This document shows, one piece after another, positions 22,197 to 32,938 of a stretch of 64,000 nt of DNA. The stretch is from the NCBI RefSeq assembly GCF_025766255.1, contig NW_026516703.1, positions 1 through 64,000 of the forward strand, given 5' to 3'. This DNA comes from Zychaea mexicana (lineage: Eukaryota > Mucoromycota > Mucoromycetes > Mucorales > Lichtheimiaceae). Each line of letters starts with the position of its first letter. The stretch's first letter is position 1. The notes beneath the pieces were generated by a model. The model was not told the DNA's origin, ran no database searches, and saw only the letters and a program-made list of their open reading frames with translations. Both the position numbers and the translations under genes were made by a program.

Positions 22197-24615
22197 CTAT
22201 ACAGCTTCAGCCTTGTTATTTTGTTTTGCTCGCCAAGAATTAGCCATCGCATGCCGTTTGCACCAACACAGGTAGAGTAAGCCAGCAACAACAAAAATAC
22301 AGACAATGACAATCACGGCTACCAGCCATTTCTCCAGACGAACCGAGCGAGTGACATAGGGTCTTGGTTCTGTGATACTGACATACGGCGGGTCTTCGGT
22401 CGTGTCCGCACTAAGTTGTCGTGCAATAAGGCCCAAGAACGGTGCATTGTAATCCTAAGCGTAGACATAGAAGCACGTTAATTTTTTGTATGGCTATTCA
22501 CCTTCTTTCAAGGTTTTCCCTTCTCCCCCTCCTCCGAATATTCTATTGCTAGTCAGTGTGGCATCGAATCATGAGCAGGAAACTTACCAAAGCCACTTCG
22601 GTCTGGGCCCAGTCGTTGCGTTCGTCATAAAACTTATCTTCTTGATCTGGTCCACCGACAATGGCTCCTATAGACACATAATTTATTTCCTGTTCGTGAT
22701 ACAAACGGAACAAACAAGCGAAAGGGGGTGGAGCCACGTTGCGCTTTCCAAACAAAGAAACAACAACAACCCGAGTTGTGCCCTCCTCCCATGTTTGCGC
22801 GCCAAAAAAAAAAAAAAAAATCACCCTTTGAAAAAAAAATGTGTCCCCCCCCTCCAACCATTTGTTTTTCACATGCGAAAAAACAAACAAACAAACGTTT
22901 CCTTACCATATAAAAGATACTTTTCTTCGGGTGGAGAGGTTTCAATGTTGCTAATATCTGTGCCGCCCGATGCACCAGCATGGTGTGGGTTGTGTGGCGA
23001 ATTCATATGCACACCGCATACATAGGGCGTCAGCCTAAATAAATAAAAAGCGTCAGCTTCTGTTGTGGAAAAAACAAAACGTGTTATCGTTTTCTCCTTA
23101 CATGCGATTGTCACCCAACATGTACTTGATCTGACTAGTGGCAAAGTCGGTATAATCCGCTTCGGGTGAATCAATCTTGCCATACAACAACGCCAACAGG
23201 GCCGTGTCCTGTGCAGGGACCAACGAATTGAGATCGCTATCACCGCCACACCATAACAATCCACCACTGGTATAGGAACAGGGATCACCACCGTTGATCA
23301 GAGTATCGAGATACTTTTTGGCTGCATCCTTGTATTTCGTATTGCTCCCATCCAATTGGGCACCCAGGACATACACCGCACCGGTCTGGTCACTCCAATC
23401 CATGACATCCACCTGCATTGACCCCAACTTGAACTGATCAAAGTAGTTTGACGCCTTGTCCCGGTAACTGGTGTTGCCAGTGGCACGGAAAAGCCACAGC
23501 GCAGCAAACACGAGTGGGCTTGTGTAGGTTGTGGCTTCATAATAGTCTTTGGATGCGGAAACGGCTTCTGTGTACAGTTGCATGGGCTGTGCGGTCTCGG
23601 CAAAGTTGTACAGCGACTCGGCATGGCTTTGCAACGCGTCGGCATAGCTGGTGTCGTTTAGCTGGTTTCGAAATAAATAGGAAGAGGCTGCAAAGGCGGC
23701 TGCAGTGAGTGCTGCAATATCGGTGCCTGGCGCGTCGGATGTGATTTTGTACGACGGGCGGTCCGAGGGTATACCCGTGTCAGGTCCTAATAATAATAAT
23801 AATAATAATAATCATGCAAGGTAAACAATCTCATCAACTGCCTACTCTCCTTACTATGCTTTGAGAAACACATACCCCAATAATTGTTGTCAATCTCGCC
23901 ATCACCCACCTGTAATAAGCAATATATAAAATACAACAGGGATCAGCATGCATTTTAAATGGTAACTGTAGCACAAACTTACTTGGACGTAGAGCTCATT
24001 GTCGCTAGGATGCGCTTTCATGAGCCAGTCCGTTCCCCACCGGACCGTGTTACGGAGGTACTCGGTTTGGTTGGCTTTTTGATAGCCATCGAACCATTCA
24101 ATGCCTCCCCATGCAATTAATGCAATAGAATGGGATAGTGGTAACGTGAACTTGAGATAGTCTCTGCATGCATAAAAGCTCGATGTTTAGCACTCACATG
24201 TTTGACGCCAATGTTTGTATCTTTCTTTTGTACCCTGCATCGTAATAACCGCCCACCAAGTCTATGTTGTTATCGCTACCGTCATTGAGTGCTGAGTCAC
24301 CTCGCCTATGTGGAATAAAAAAAAGAATAAGGTTTTTTTTTATGGTTACACTTTGTTCGAGTAAAATGTTTCTGAAAAGGGGAAAAAAAAAGGTGAGGAA
24401 TGTCCAAGGAGCTGAAATGGAGAGAGAGTGAATGTTAATTACCAAGGTACACGATGTGTTGAAGGGAGTCGTCCGCTTTGTTGTGCTTCATAGAACCACA
24501 TGGAGTCGTTCAACAACGCTACATAGTGAGGATTCGGTTGTGCTTTCACTGTTGTCGCAATAAGTGATATTACTACAGTGAGCAGTAATGATGGTAATAA
24601 TGGTAAAGACCGCAT
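22197..24615 (-). CDS. Membrane-anchored GH9 endoglucanase-type glycoside hydrolase
   Basis: Eight exons (24615-24443, 24305-24234, 24163-23983, 23909-23876, 23786-23102, 23034-22907, 22667-22588, 22454-22197) encode 536 residues with consistent phases. Order: signal peptide MRSLPLLPSLLLTVV...VKA, the mature start with WFYEAQQSG, then GGYYDAG|DYLKF, where splicing restores the DAGD catalytic-base motif of family GH9. The GPDTGIPSDRPSY region, the substrate-binding PHNPHHAGAS motif and the GPDQEDKFYDERNDWAQTEVALDYNA block with the catalytic Glu follow. A single transmembrane segment near residues 492-515 (WLVAVIVIVCIFVVAGLLYLC) ends in a short basic tail. GH9 enzymes cleave beta-1,4-glucans. 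A membrane-tethered form suggests wall or substrate processing at the cell surface. The ATG at 24615 fits the signal peptide better than the in-frame upstream extension. Confidence 0.92.
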
Positions 24616-24682
24616 GAAAACAAGATATACAATAGGTGAAAAGAGGTATGATAAAAGAAAGAGAGGCACAAAGGGATCGACG

Positions 24683-24692
24683 TATTTTTATA
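24683..24692 (-). promoter_or_regulatory. TATA box for GH9 gene
   Basis: On the minus strand this reads TATAAAAATA, about 70 nt upstream of the ATG at 24615. Confidence 0.5.
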
Positions 24693-25363
24693 AGGATTTC
24701 AAGGGAGAGAGAGAGTGGGCGAGTGGCACGCATTCGGTGTTACGATTGGTTGTCCGCATCATAAAAAGAGCTCAAAAGCAGTAAAAAAAAAAAAAAGAGA
24801 CCCGATTGAATGCATTCATTAGTATTTTTAGGTTTCGATATTGGAACCCCATTTTTGACGAAAATTCGCTCGATTCGGCAAAATGGGAGGGGATGGAAAA
24901 CGCCACTTTTTCCCTGTGTGTGTGTGTGTGTGTGAGTACAAGAGGCGCCAAGTAAAAGCTGCTCTTTTTTTTATATATAAACTTACCCGACTCTGGCTTG
25001 TTTTTATGTATATAAGAGAGTGTTGTTTATATATATATATATGTATATAATATGTATTTATAGTAAATTTTTCTTCTTTTTCGTAATTACAGCACAGCTC
25101 GACTGACTTTATCCTTCTGAGAAAGCAGAATGGGGAAAAGAGAGAGAGAGAGGGGTGGAGAAACATTTTAGATATGTATAACGGTAGGAACGGGGTAGCT
25201 TTTTTCTTTGCTGTTGCGGACGGAGACCCTGTTCTTGGAGAGAGAGAGAGAGAGATGGAGATATACACAGGGAACTTTTTGGTTTAGTGAGGAGGAATAT
25301 GTAAGGGGGGGGATTGGGTGAGTGTACTAGTTAGAGAGGGAGGGGAGTTTTTTTTTGTTCTTC
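24693..25363. other. Intergenic region between GH9 and SWC5
   Basis: The GH9 upstream region and SWC5 3' flank. It holds a (TG)n run near 24917-24934, an (AT)n run near 25030 and (GA)n runs near 25140 and 25238. No gene seen. Confidence 0.6.
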
Positions 25364-25754
25364 TTATCTTTTGGCATTATTGGTTGCTTTTTGACCAGCC
25401 TTGAGGTGGGACAAGCGACGGTCATCGACGCGTTGCATAAACGCGACTTTCTCCATGTAGCCGTCCTTGTTCTTGTATTTCAGATCATCGCGGATCCCTT
25501 CGCGGTCTACGTACCCTTGCCAGTCCAGACGGCTTTTCTCCAGCGTGTTCATCTTGGGCACCTTGATGTTGTACTGCGACACCAATGCAGACAATGTCGA
25601 CTTGGGTCGTACAATCTTTTTGCGTGGTGCTTTCGTCGTGGTCGGTGCCGCAGCAGCAGCAGCAGCAGCAGTGACTGGAGCACTCGTATTCGTTGTACCA
25701 CCATTCGTCGATGGTGTCGTACTACTAGGAACGATACATTGAGTGTCAAATAAA

Positions 25755-25787
<33 letters not shown>

Positions 25788-26550
25788 TCTAGATCACATC
25801 CCAACAGCCTTGTATGAGTATGATAATCATGTTACCTTTTGGCTTCTGAAACTGTTGTTGTTGTTGTTATCGTTGTTGTTGCAGATGATAAAGTTCGGTT
25901 GACAGAAGAAGATATATCATCCAGCGGCTGCTTCTCTGCTACTGCGACTGTTGCAGACAGCTTCTTTTTATCCTCATCCTTTCGATTCATTTCTGCCCAT
26001 ATCGCATCCACTTTTGCTCGACGACGTTCTTGTTCTTGGTCATTTACTCTATAGTAGCACAAGCGCTGATTAGTTTACCTTGAAACCGCTCTTCTTGACA
26101 ATACTACGGCCCAAAAAGCCCTCTTACTTTGTCCGCTTGTTCGCGTGGTTGTTGTTTTCGAGCGAAATACATTTGCGTTTGGAGAGAAAAGAGGCAGGCG
26201 TGTCAACCGGAGTTTCTGGTGAGTTGCCGCTGCTGCTGCTATAACACTCGTCGTCGTCGTCGTCGTCTTTTGCTTGGTGTTCGTTTTCTGACGTGACTGA
26301 TTCCGCGTCAAGATCATTATGATCGCCTTTAAATCATTTACAAAAGGTCAAAAAACATGTTGATATCCTTTTTCTATATGACCAGGAATAATCTTTACAC
26401 ATGACAAAAAGAAAACTTACGGTCAGGCGTGTAGTCAGAATCGTCGTCGTCGTCGTCGTCTTCCGAATCCCAGTGCTGATCACTCAAGAGGATCTGCTCG
26501 TTTTTCTGCTCTTGTTCTTTCCGTTCATCGTGGGACACAATTGAATTCAT
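25364..26550 (-). CDS. SWC5: SWR1-complex subunit Swc5 (Bucentaur/BCNT family)
   Basis: Four exons (26550-26421, 26326-26128, 26048-25836, 25724-25364) encode 300 residues; phases at all three introns agree. The N-terminus is strongly acidic (DSEDDDDDDDSDY, then AKDDDDDDEC), as expected for a protein that contacts histone H2A-H2B. A basic SKRKC...NKRTK segment may be a nuclear signal. The C-terminal ~80 residues are the diagnostic BCNT-C domain: LDWQGYVDREGIRDDLKYKN, then DGYMEKVAFMQRVDDRR. In yeast Swc5 activates Swr1 for exchange of H2A to H2A.Z in nucleosomes. Ala and Thr runs separate the two parts. It shares a 251-bp divergent promoter with TIM22. Confidence 0.92.
25754..25780. repeat. 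(AC)n microsatellite in SWC5 intron
   Basis: About 13 AC units inside the last SWC5 intron, between the exons ending at 25836 and starting at 25724. Confidence 0.9.
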
Positions 26551-26801
26551 AATCAGTAGAGTTATATGTGTCAAATTCAAAAGGATTTGAACGCAACCGC
26601 AAAGCAAGAAAAAAAAAACACAGGCTAGAAAAAAGGACAAGACAAGGAAAAAAAAAAAAGGAAAAAATGCGAGCCCCACAACGCAAACATAAACCGAGCT
26701 CCGCTTCAAATGTGTTTTGTGTATCGGCCTTGTCACTTGTATATATTTTTTCTCTCCCTCCCAACCTTAAACAACAAAAAAATAGTAGTATTGATTAGAC
26801 C
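26551..26801. promoter_or_regulatory. Divergent promoter SWC5/TIM22
   Basis: The 251 bp between two divergent ATGs must contain both promoters. No clear TATA box is visible. The centre has long A-runs (near 26605-26665) on the plus strand, a typical nucleosome-depleted poly(dA:dT) tract for housekeeping genes. Confidence 0.6.
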
Positions 26802-27519
26802 ATGGCAACAATGGGTGGCACGCCAATGACCGGCGGAGGTCCAGGACAACAGCAAATGTCACCGCAAGAACAAGCACAGATTCGAATGATTCAAGGCGCC
26901 ATGGAGTCATGTCCTGTCAAGACCGGCATGGCAGGTGTTGTAGGTAAGAGAGGCTGAAACAAGTCATATGTAGAACAGCTATAATAAACAAGTGTGATAA
27001 AAAGGAGAAATAGAATAACAAATCTTTTTAACTGAACGACTATGGTTATTTCTAGGTGGTGCTATGGGTGCTGCGTTCGGTCTATTCATGTCCTCCTTTG
27101 AATTTTCTGGTCCGAGCATGGATCCAAAACTATTGGAGCAAAGCACAAAAGTGCAAATGAAGGCCGTGTTCAAGGATATGAAGACTCGATCCTTCTCGAT
27201 GGCCAAGAACTTTGCTGTGGTCGGTGCCATCTATTCGGGCTCAGAATGCTGTATTGAATCGGTAATAGTCCACGCTATATTTCCTGGTTTTAGCCACACA
27301 TAGCGTTGTCCTGCTACGATGAAGGGTAGAAAGAGGGAAACTGATGTAATACTACTTTATTACTAGTATCGAGCAAAGAACGATCTCGGAAATAGTATGG
27401 CTGCTGGATGTTTCACGGGTGGTGTGCTTGCCGCAAGAGCAGGTCCTCAGGCGGCGGCATTGGGTTGCGCAGGCTTCGCTGCATTCAGTTGTGCGATTGA
27501 TTATTACATGAAAAGTTAA
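26802..27519 (+). CDS. TIM22: Mitochondrial inner membrane translocase subunit Tim22
   Basis: Three exons (26802-26943, 27056-27261, 27367-27519) encode 166 residues. The Tim17/Tim22/Tim23 fold is evident: four hydrophobic segments with Gly-rich packing ([19 protein letters not shown], then the [18 protein letters not shown] loop, the [20 protein letters not shown] segment, and a C-terminal [17 protein letters not shown]). The Cys pair in CPVKTG and GSECCIE matches the intramolecular disulfide seen in Tim22 proteins. The protein forms the twin-pore channel that inserts carrier proteins into the inner membrane. Length is normal for the family. The second intron falls between the second and third hydrophobic regions. 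Confidence 0.95.
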
Positions 27520-29350
27520 AAAAAAACGGATAAGACCTTGTTATTGTATATTCCCCCCCTTTCTTTACAACAATTTTAATAGAATGTGTTCATTTGTATG
27601 ATGCGAGAAAGAGATTTCTTTTTGTTATGTCGGGACTATCGAACAATTTTGCTGACAGTACGGTGGGGCTGCCCTCCTCAATGTTTGGCAAAGTACTACA
27701 GGATGGAAGGGACAAGAGGGGCAATTTGCTAGGTAGGTACGGTAGTGGTTTCAAGTTCGCTTTGACCCTACGCGAACAGTGATACACTGCTCCCCGATGA
27801 CATTTACTGTCGTCATTGGCTCAACGAGAAAGCATGGATGGATGTTGTTGGCGGTTATTATCAATGTTAGCAGAAGGGTAGGTCGACCAAAACGCGCATT
27901 GATTGATTTTGTAAAGAGCGCCCAGCAATGTCATTTAGTCTTTCCATTCCCTGCAACTCCTGGATGTCCAGAAGGGCAGGTCATAACGTTGAATGAAGAT
28001 TAGACGATGTTGTTCCGTTGCTATCTTCGACATCAGAACCATATCCCTAAGACAAGCCAAAACAAAGGGGTGGATAGATCTTTTTTTTTTTGGCCAACAA
28101 ACCATGGATCATCAGGCCGAGTATTGGCTGGCCGTAGCTGATTGTACTATCGTTCATGAGGTCCGGGATGATGTCGTCAAAAGCAAAGACATAATCACGC
28201 TTCTTGGGATAGGTGCGAACATGTGCATAACAAAGAATGGTGCAGAGTTTTGACGTCGAATGCCGTGGACCACCGCACGTGTACGTTCTTGGAGAGCTAC
28301 ATGTCTCTTCCAAAGTCCACATGCATTCAGTCCCAACTTGACGTTGGCATTTCAAAACTCTTTGAACGTACGGATGCATGCGTCGCCAACGCCGGACATG
28401 ATATAAAACTCAGGCATCTGAGCGCCACCGTGCAAAATGAAATATACAATATGCATTGTTGTAAGTCAGATGCAACATGCTGTGCTTTTTTTCTTCTTGG
28501 ATCGCCCTGATGAATGTACACATTGGGTATATCTGCTGGACCATACCTTTAAGATTTTCATCTTTGCAGGATTACGCTTTCGTCGTCTTTTGCAGGGTTT
28601 TCCTGGATAGCCATAATGTTTTGTGCTTTTCAACGTTAACCCGTTTGCTCTTTCCAGTCGTTTCATTGAAAGCATTGAATTCTGTATTCAGGAATTGGGC
28701 ATCTCTTACATATGTGGCAATGTTGCTCAGGCGCGTATATGGACGTACATGCTTTTCCGAATAAAGTAATACATGTTTAAAATGTTACATAAGGAATCAA
28801 AGTTATTAAGAGGACATTGAGCAGTACTTTGCTGTATTGAGCTCGCCAAAAGTAGAATGAAAAAAAAAGCAGGGCTATGGATATTCGCGTTTTTTACTTG
28901 CAGAAATACGGCATGTCTGGACGTAGTCGTTTACTGTAGATGGAACATATAGCGGGTGGATCATCGCGCTTTACAATTGAAAAAAAGTAAAGAGTAAAGA
29001 GAAAGGGCAGAAAAAGCGTCCATCTTTATTCTGAAAGTCTTATAGTGACGATACTGTATTCTGCATACATTGCATGCAGATAACGCCAACAAAAAAGATA
29101 AGAAGAGAAGCGACAAATAAGCTTTGAGCCCGTACGATGTCCTGCAGCATGTTATATGCAGCCATTTCAGTGATCAACTGCTCGCAGCAAGTTAATAAAC
29201 CACGTATATATATATCATCTCTGCATTGAGGGTTCTTTCTCACACCAACTTCTACATTTTTTTTTTGGATCAGCCATTAGGCGAAGCATCTTACAGTATA
29301 TATCATTGGTATCTATTTATAAATTAAGATCAGAAAGCTCAGCATGATCG
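27520..29350. other. Gene-poor region with weak open stretches
   Basis: Short open frames exist on both strands, but none has convincing splice context or family resemblance. One minus-strand stretch (29243-29040) would encode a C-terminal hydrophobic segment (SLFVASLLIFFVGVICM) but lacks a clear start. Composition and broken frames suggest old, decayed sequence. Confidence 0.4.
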
Positions 29351-29454
29351 TTTTACATAACTGCAATCTGTAAATTTCTAAAAAGCGAGTTGTACGAGGG
29401 GACTACGTTAATATAAGCCAACACATAAGCCGAAACCATTGGTATTCTTGGCCA

Positions 29455-29582
29455 TATGAATACCGTATCCAATTCGAGCGCTTTTCGGGTCACAGTGAAT
29501 CCATTTTTCTCCAGATAGTCTGTCAAGGCCTTATGAGCATGATATTCTTCCAAGCCAAGGCCAGAGTTTTTGTGCAACTGGA
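29455..29582 (-). pseudogene. Peptidase M20-type remnant
   Basis: The minus-strand stretch reading LHKNSGLGLEEYHAHKALTD followed by YLEKNGFTVTRKALELDTVF matches the conserved N-terminal segment of M20 peptidases and amidohydrolases (PM20D2-like: helix, EEY-AHK, LTD-LE, GF-VTR, L-T-F). No metal-binding continuation (for example an EYDAL-GHACGH block) follows, and the flanks have no clear exons. I infer a fragment of a dead gene rather than an active enzyme. Confidence 0.45.
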
Positions 29583-29759
29583 AAAAAAGAATAGCATAAA
29601 GATGTGTGTCCGATAAGATTGCGGCGATCAAGAGTATTCCTGCAATTCTGGGTAAATACGATCGTTTTGGGTATAAGTCATGTTTTATGCTTACTATGTT
29701 TGTGTCAGTGATAGTTACTTTCTTTTGCTTTGCGATTATGGTATGATGGTCGGCCAAAG

Positions 29760-30969
29760 AACAGAGAAATTCAGTTGACCAACCTATTTTCCATAGCAGA
29801 GATACAATTCGAGGGAGCGGCCGGACATATACATATCATAGTCATTAGCTACTCAGGGGAGATACGAAGAAAGAATATCATACACACGACACGGGTGTGT
29901 TTCCAAAAGATCTTCCAAGTTGACAACGCACACTCAAAAAAGCTCGTACGCCGAGAAATTTCTTGACTTACAACTAAGACTTATTACCAAACAACTGTAG
30001 TAATAATGACTCCTTTTACATACCCTGGTGGAAAACTACATCCATCTTATGCGATTAATGCTTAAACTATATGCACTGTCCTATTTATTCGATGAAAGAC
30101 AAGCGAATAGTATCATGTGTCTACATAGCGAAAAGAATAGAGAAGGGTTAAAACGAAATCTTGTCGCCTAGATTATACCGACCCAGTAATTTGATGTTGT
30201 AGAACAAAAATTAACTCTTAATGGTCAACCTCTCGACCGATACCAAACGAGTGTGTCAAAGACTTTTGAATTGATTTCTCACGCAGATTGTTTGTTATGC
30301 TATATTTTCGTCTGTATATGTCAAGGAACAAAATGTCGTGCTGTCGATGTGCAACCCAAGATCTTGGCTCTTCATAATTTTCAAGTCCAAGCAAGCAATA
30401 ATAAAACATTGTATGTATTGCTACTGTCACGTCATGTGTATTAATTTGACAGGCTATGAAAAGAGGAAACTAGCTTAATTGGATCGTCATCGAACGCGCA
30501 GCCCACAGCATTCATTAACAATACCTGCTCACATACCCTCGGAGCTGTTTATGTGGATTGATCAAATTGTATTCTCGTTACAGATCAAGTAGACATGATC
30601 ACATAGATTGACTGCAAATAGCTGCCTATCATACGCTCAAATATTTAAACGTGTATTGTTCAGAGCTATCTAATAAGGGCCTCCTCTCGAAGATATGTAA
30701 CAAATCTGCCACACGACACTCCTGACTAAAGGTATAGCGCGCATCATTTAGAATTTTAACATCGTCAGACCTTTCACAGGCTATCAAACCTTGAAAATAT
30801 TGCTTCGGGTCTCAAAGCGTAGTATACATATCGTAAAAATACGTGTAGCTTGGGTGAGGTAAGAAAGCTTATATGCAGCATTGTTTAAACTGAATACAAT
30901 AACAAACAGCACATGTTTAATAGACGAGGGACAACAGCAACAAGGTCTTTATTTTATTTGGTCAAATTT
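29760..30969. other. Gene-poor region
   Basis: No supported gene on either strand, and no repeat structure was recognised in this stretch. Confidence 0.4.
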
Positions 30970-31420
30970 CTAAAAGAAGCTGGCCCACAAACGAGAGTGC
31001 ATCGACATCTGCTCCCGTAACCCACTACCACAAAGCTGGATCTTATCTTGGTCGCTTTGTGGGTCTCGGAGTGTTCGATTGGTATTAAGATGCCCAGCGG
31101 TCTCACCAATCCACTTACCTATCTTAGAAGTCGCCCCGTGCCTACAAAACAAGCATCAACACCCACCCCTACACTTACCAACCCTCACTCACACTCACAC
31201 ACACTGAGAAAAGGAAGGGACTTACCACACGTGAAGAGAAAAAGCGAAGAAGCAACACGCTGCGGAAATGGGTGCCTTTTCATGCACACGTTTCAGATCC
31301 CGCTTCCTAAACCCCCCCCATCCACAGGTCCGTGCTAACAACGAGGGGAACAATGACAGATCTTCTGTATCGTAGCAGACAGTAATACGATCACAACGCG
31401 CTTTATCACTCTTTGGTACA
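30970..31420 (-). CDS. Candidate unrecognised gene, two exons, 5' end unresolved
   Basis: A minus-strand exon ending at 31226 (donor GTAAGTCCC) joins at a GTAG acceptor to 31141-30970 in matching phase. The upstream frame is open from about 31420 with a sensible composition (ITVCYDTEDLSLFPSLLAR), and the downstream exon reads GATSKIGKWIGETAGHLNTN and ends ...SRLWASFF-stop. No in-frame ATG is seen in the visible part, and the frame upstream of 31420 hits a stop. It is either the 3' part of a gene with more exons or a decayed copy. No family recognised. Confidence 0.3.
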
Positions 31421-31543
31421 CCTTTTTCACTTTTTTTTTACTTTCTGTGTTCGCGTCGTTCTGCTCGCGAAAATAATCGAAAGGAAAAAAAATTATTGGG
31501 AGGGTATACACACCAGCAACAACGGCGCTTAATGCAAGCTGTT

Positions 31544-31705
31544 CTAAGCTGAGAGAACGGGTTTAATGGTATGTTTCGTTTGCCACGCCCCTTTCAACAC
31601 CTTGATTAACCGAAAAAATAATGGCACAACTTTCACTGGAATCATAAACCCACATAGAAGCAAGGCTAAGATTATGCATGCTTGATTCTCGTACGAGCCG
31701 ACCAT
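31544..31705 (-). CDS. Candidate 53-residue membrane protein
   Basis: A short ORF with an ATG at 31705. It encodes a polar start MVGSYENQ, one hydrophobic segment (ACIILALLLCGFMIP), and a basic amphipathic tail (RLIKVLKGAWQTKH). The size and layout resemble small tail- or signal-anchored mitochondrial or ER subunits, but no family is recognised and chance is possible. Confidence 0.25.
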   Translation of the reverse strand: MVGSYENQACIILALLLCGFMIPVKVVPLFFRLIKVLKGAWQTKHTIKPVLSA

Positions 31706-32938
31706 CTTGCTTTTTTTTTGTATGTATTTTGTTTTCTTCCCACATACATCATACATCACCCACACATACGTTGATCAAGTTACACCACGTCTGATTGACT
31801 ATGAATCGCTACTGCTGAGGGAGGTGGTTGATTAAATGAGCAAACCAAACAACAGTATCATATCAACCTGAAGAAGCAGTCTGTATGGATAATAATAGCT
31901 CTAGGATGACGCGCATACTATTCTGAAAGCAGCCATGCTGCTCTATAATCTGCTTTAGCTGCCCACATCCATCATTGCGGGCTTGGAGGATCGGCAATCG
32001 CTGATTGCCGTGGGCATATACTCGTATAAGAGAGCGTTCTTTATTTTCGTTACACACGCCACCACAATGGCCGAGACTTTCTACAATGTTTCACTGGATC
32101 CGATGAAGACGCTGGCTGCGGTGTTCAGCACATATCCACCCAACCCAATCCAATACACGCTCAGTCATCCTGGTGATAAAATATTAAACAACATGCATAA
32201 CACTAGCCGCTATCATACCCCAGATACTTTTCTTTTTTCTTGGATTTGAATTCGCCAATATAACTTGTGATGACAAGACATCCATTCTGAGTGCATCATC
32301 AGCCGCCCCTTTCTTAATAAATGATCGTATAAGAGATTCAAGAGATCACAAATGACATACGTCTATGCATCATATCGCGTCAGTCCATATCGGGTTATAA
32401 TAGCCTTACATATGCTGGATCATCCGAGTATAATGTTTACGTGCTTTACACAATTCGGTTGGATTGTCTGTATGCTACAGTGCTTAGCTGGTTGCCGTGT
32501 TAATTGCCGTGGTATGCTTTTGTTTGATATTTAAGCGAAAATCTTATGCAAATGATATTTAAGCGAGAATCTTATGCAAATGATATTTCAGGCAGTGTAA
32601 TAATGTGTCTTTTACCAGTGTATTAGTATATGTGTTTGCGCGGGCCTCAGCAATTGCAGTAATCTTTTGCAGTACTTGCCGGACTTTGTGCAGTAATGCA
32701 GTAGATACTTCATGAACCCCTGAGTTAAACAGTAGCATCTACCCGCGTCACGCTTCACGCCCAAACTTTGTTTGTCTTGCTATAGCCTCGGTCTTTTCGA
32801 CAACACCGCTTGACACATACTACCAATTTAAGGTAATAATATCTACGTTTTACATCTGCTTTATACTACGTGAGTTATATCTAACTGTGCGCGACATCCT
32901 ACATAACATACATTAGCTTCAAGCAAAACGTATAATCG
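31706..32938. other. Gene-poor region
   Basis: No supported gene. Contains the 28-bp tandem duplication at 32526-32588 and leads into the decayed MULE transposase. Confidence 0.4.
32526..32588. repeat. 28-bp tandem repeat, 2.2 copies
   Basis: Two units of a 28-mer beginning gatatttaagcgaaaatct and ending with the octamer-like atgcaaat (one base differs between copies), plus a third partial unit gatattt. Confidence 0.9.

Noticed and set aside
28047..28379. 110-codon minus-strand frame
   Set aside because: No motif or splice continuity, and alternative frames of similar length overlap it.
32526..32588. Direct repeats considered as a CRISPR-like array
   Set aside because: The units are contiguous with no spacers, and the genome is eukaryotic.
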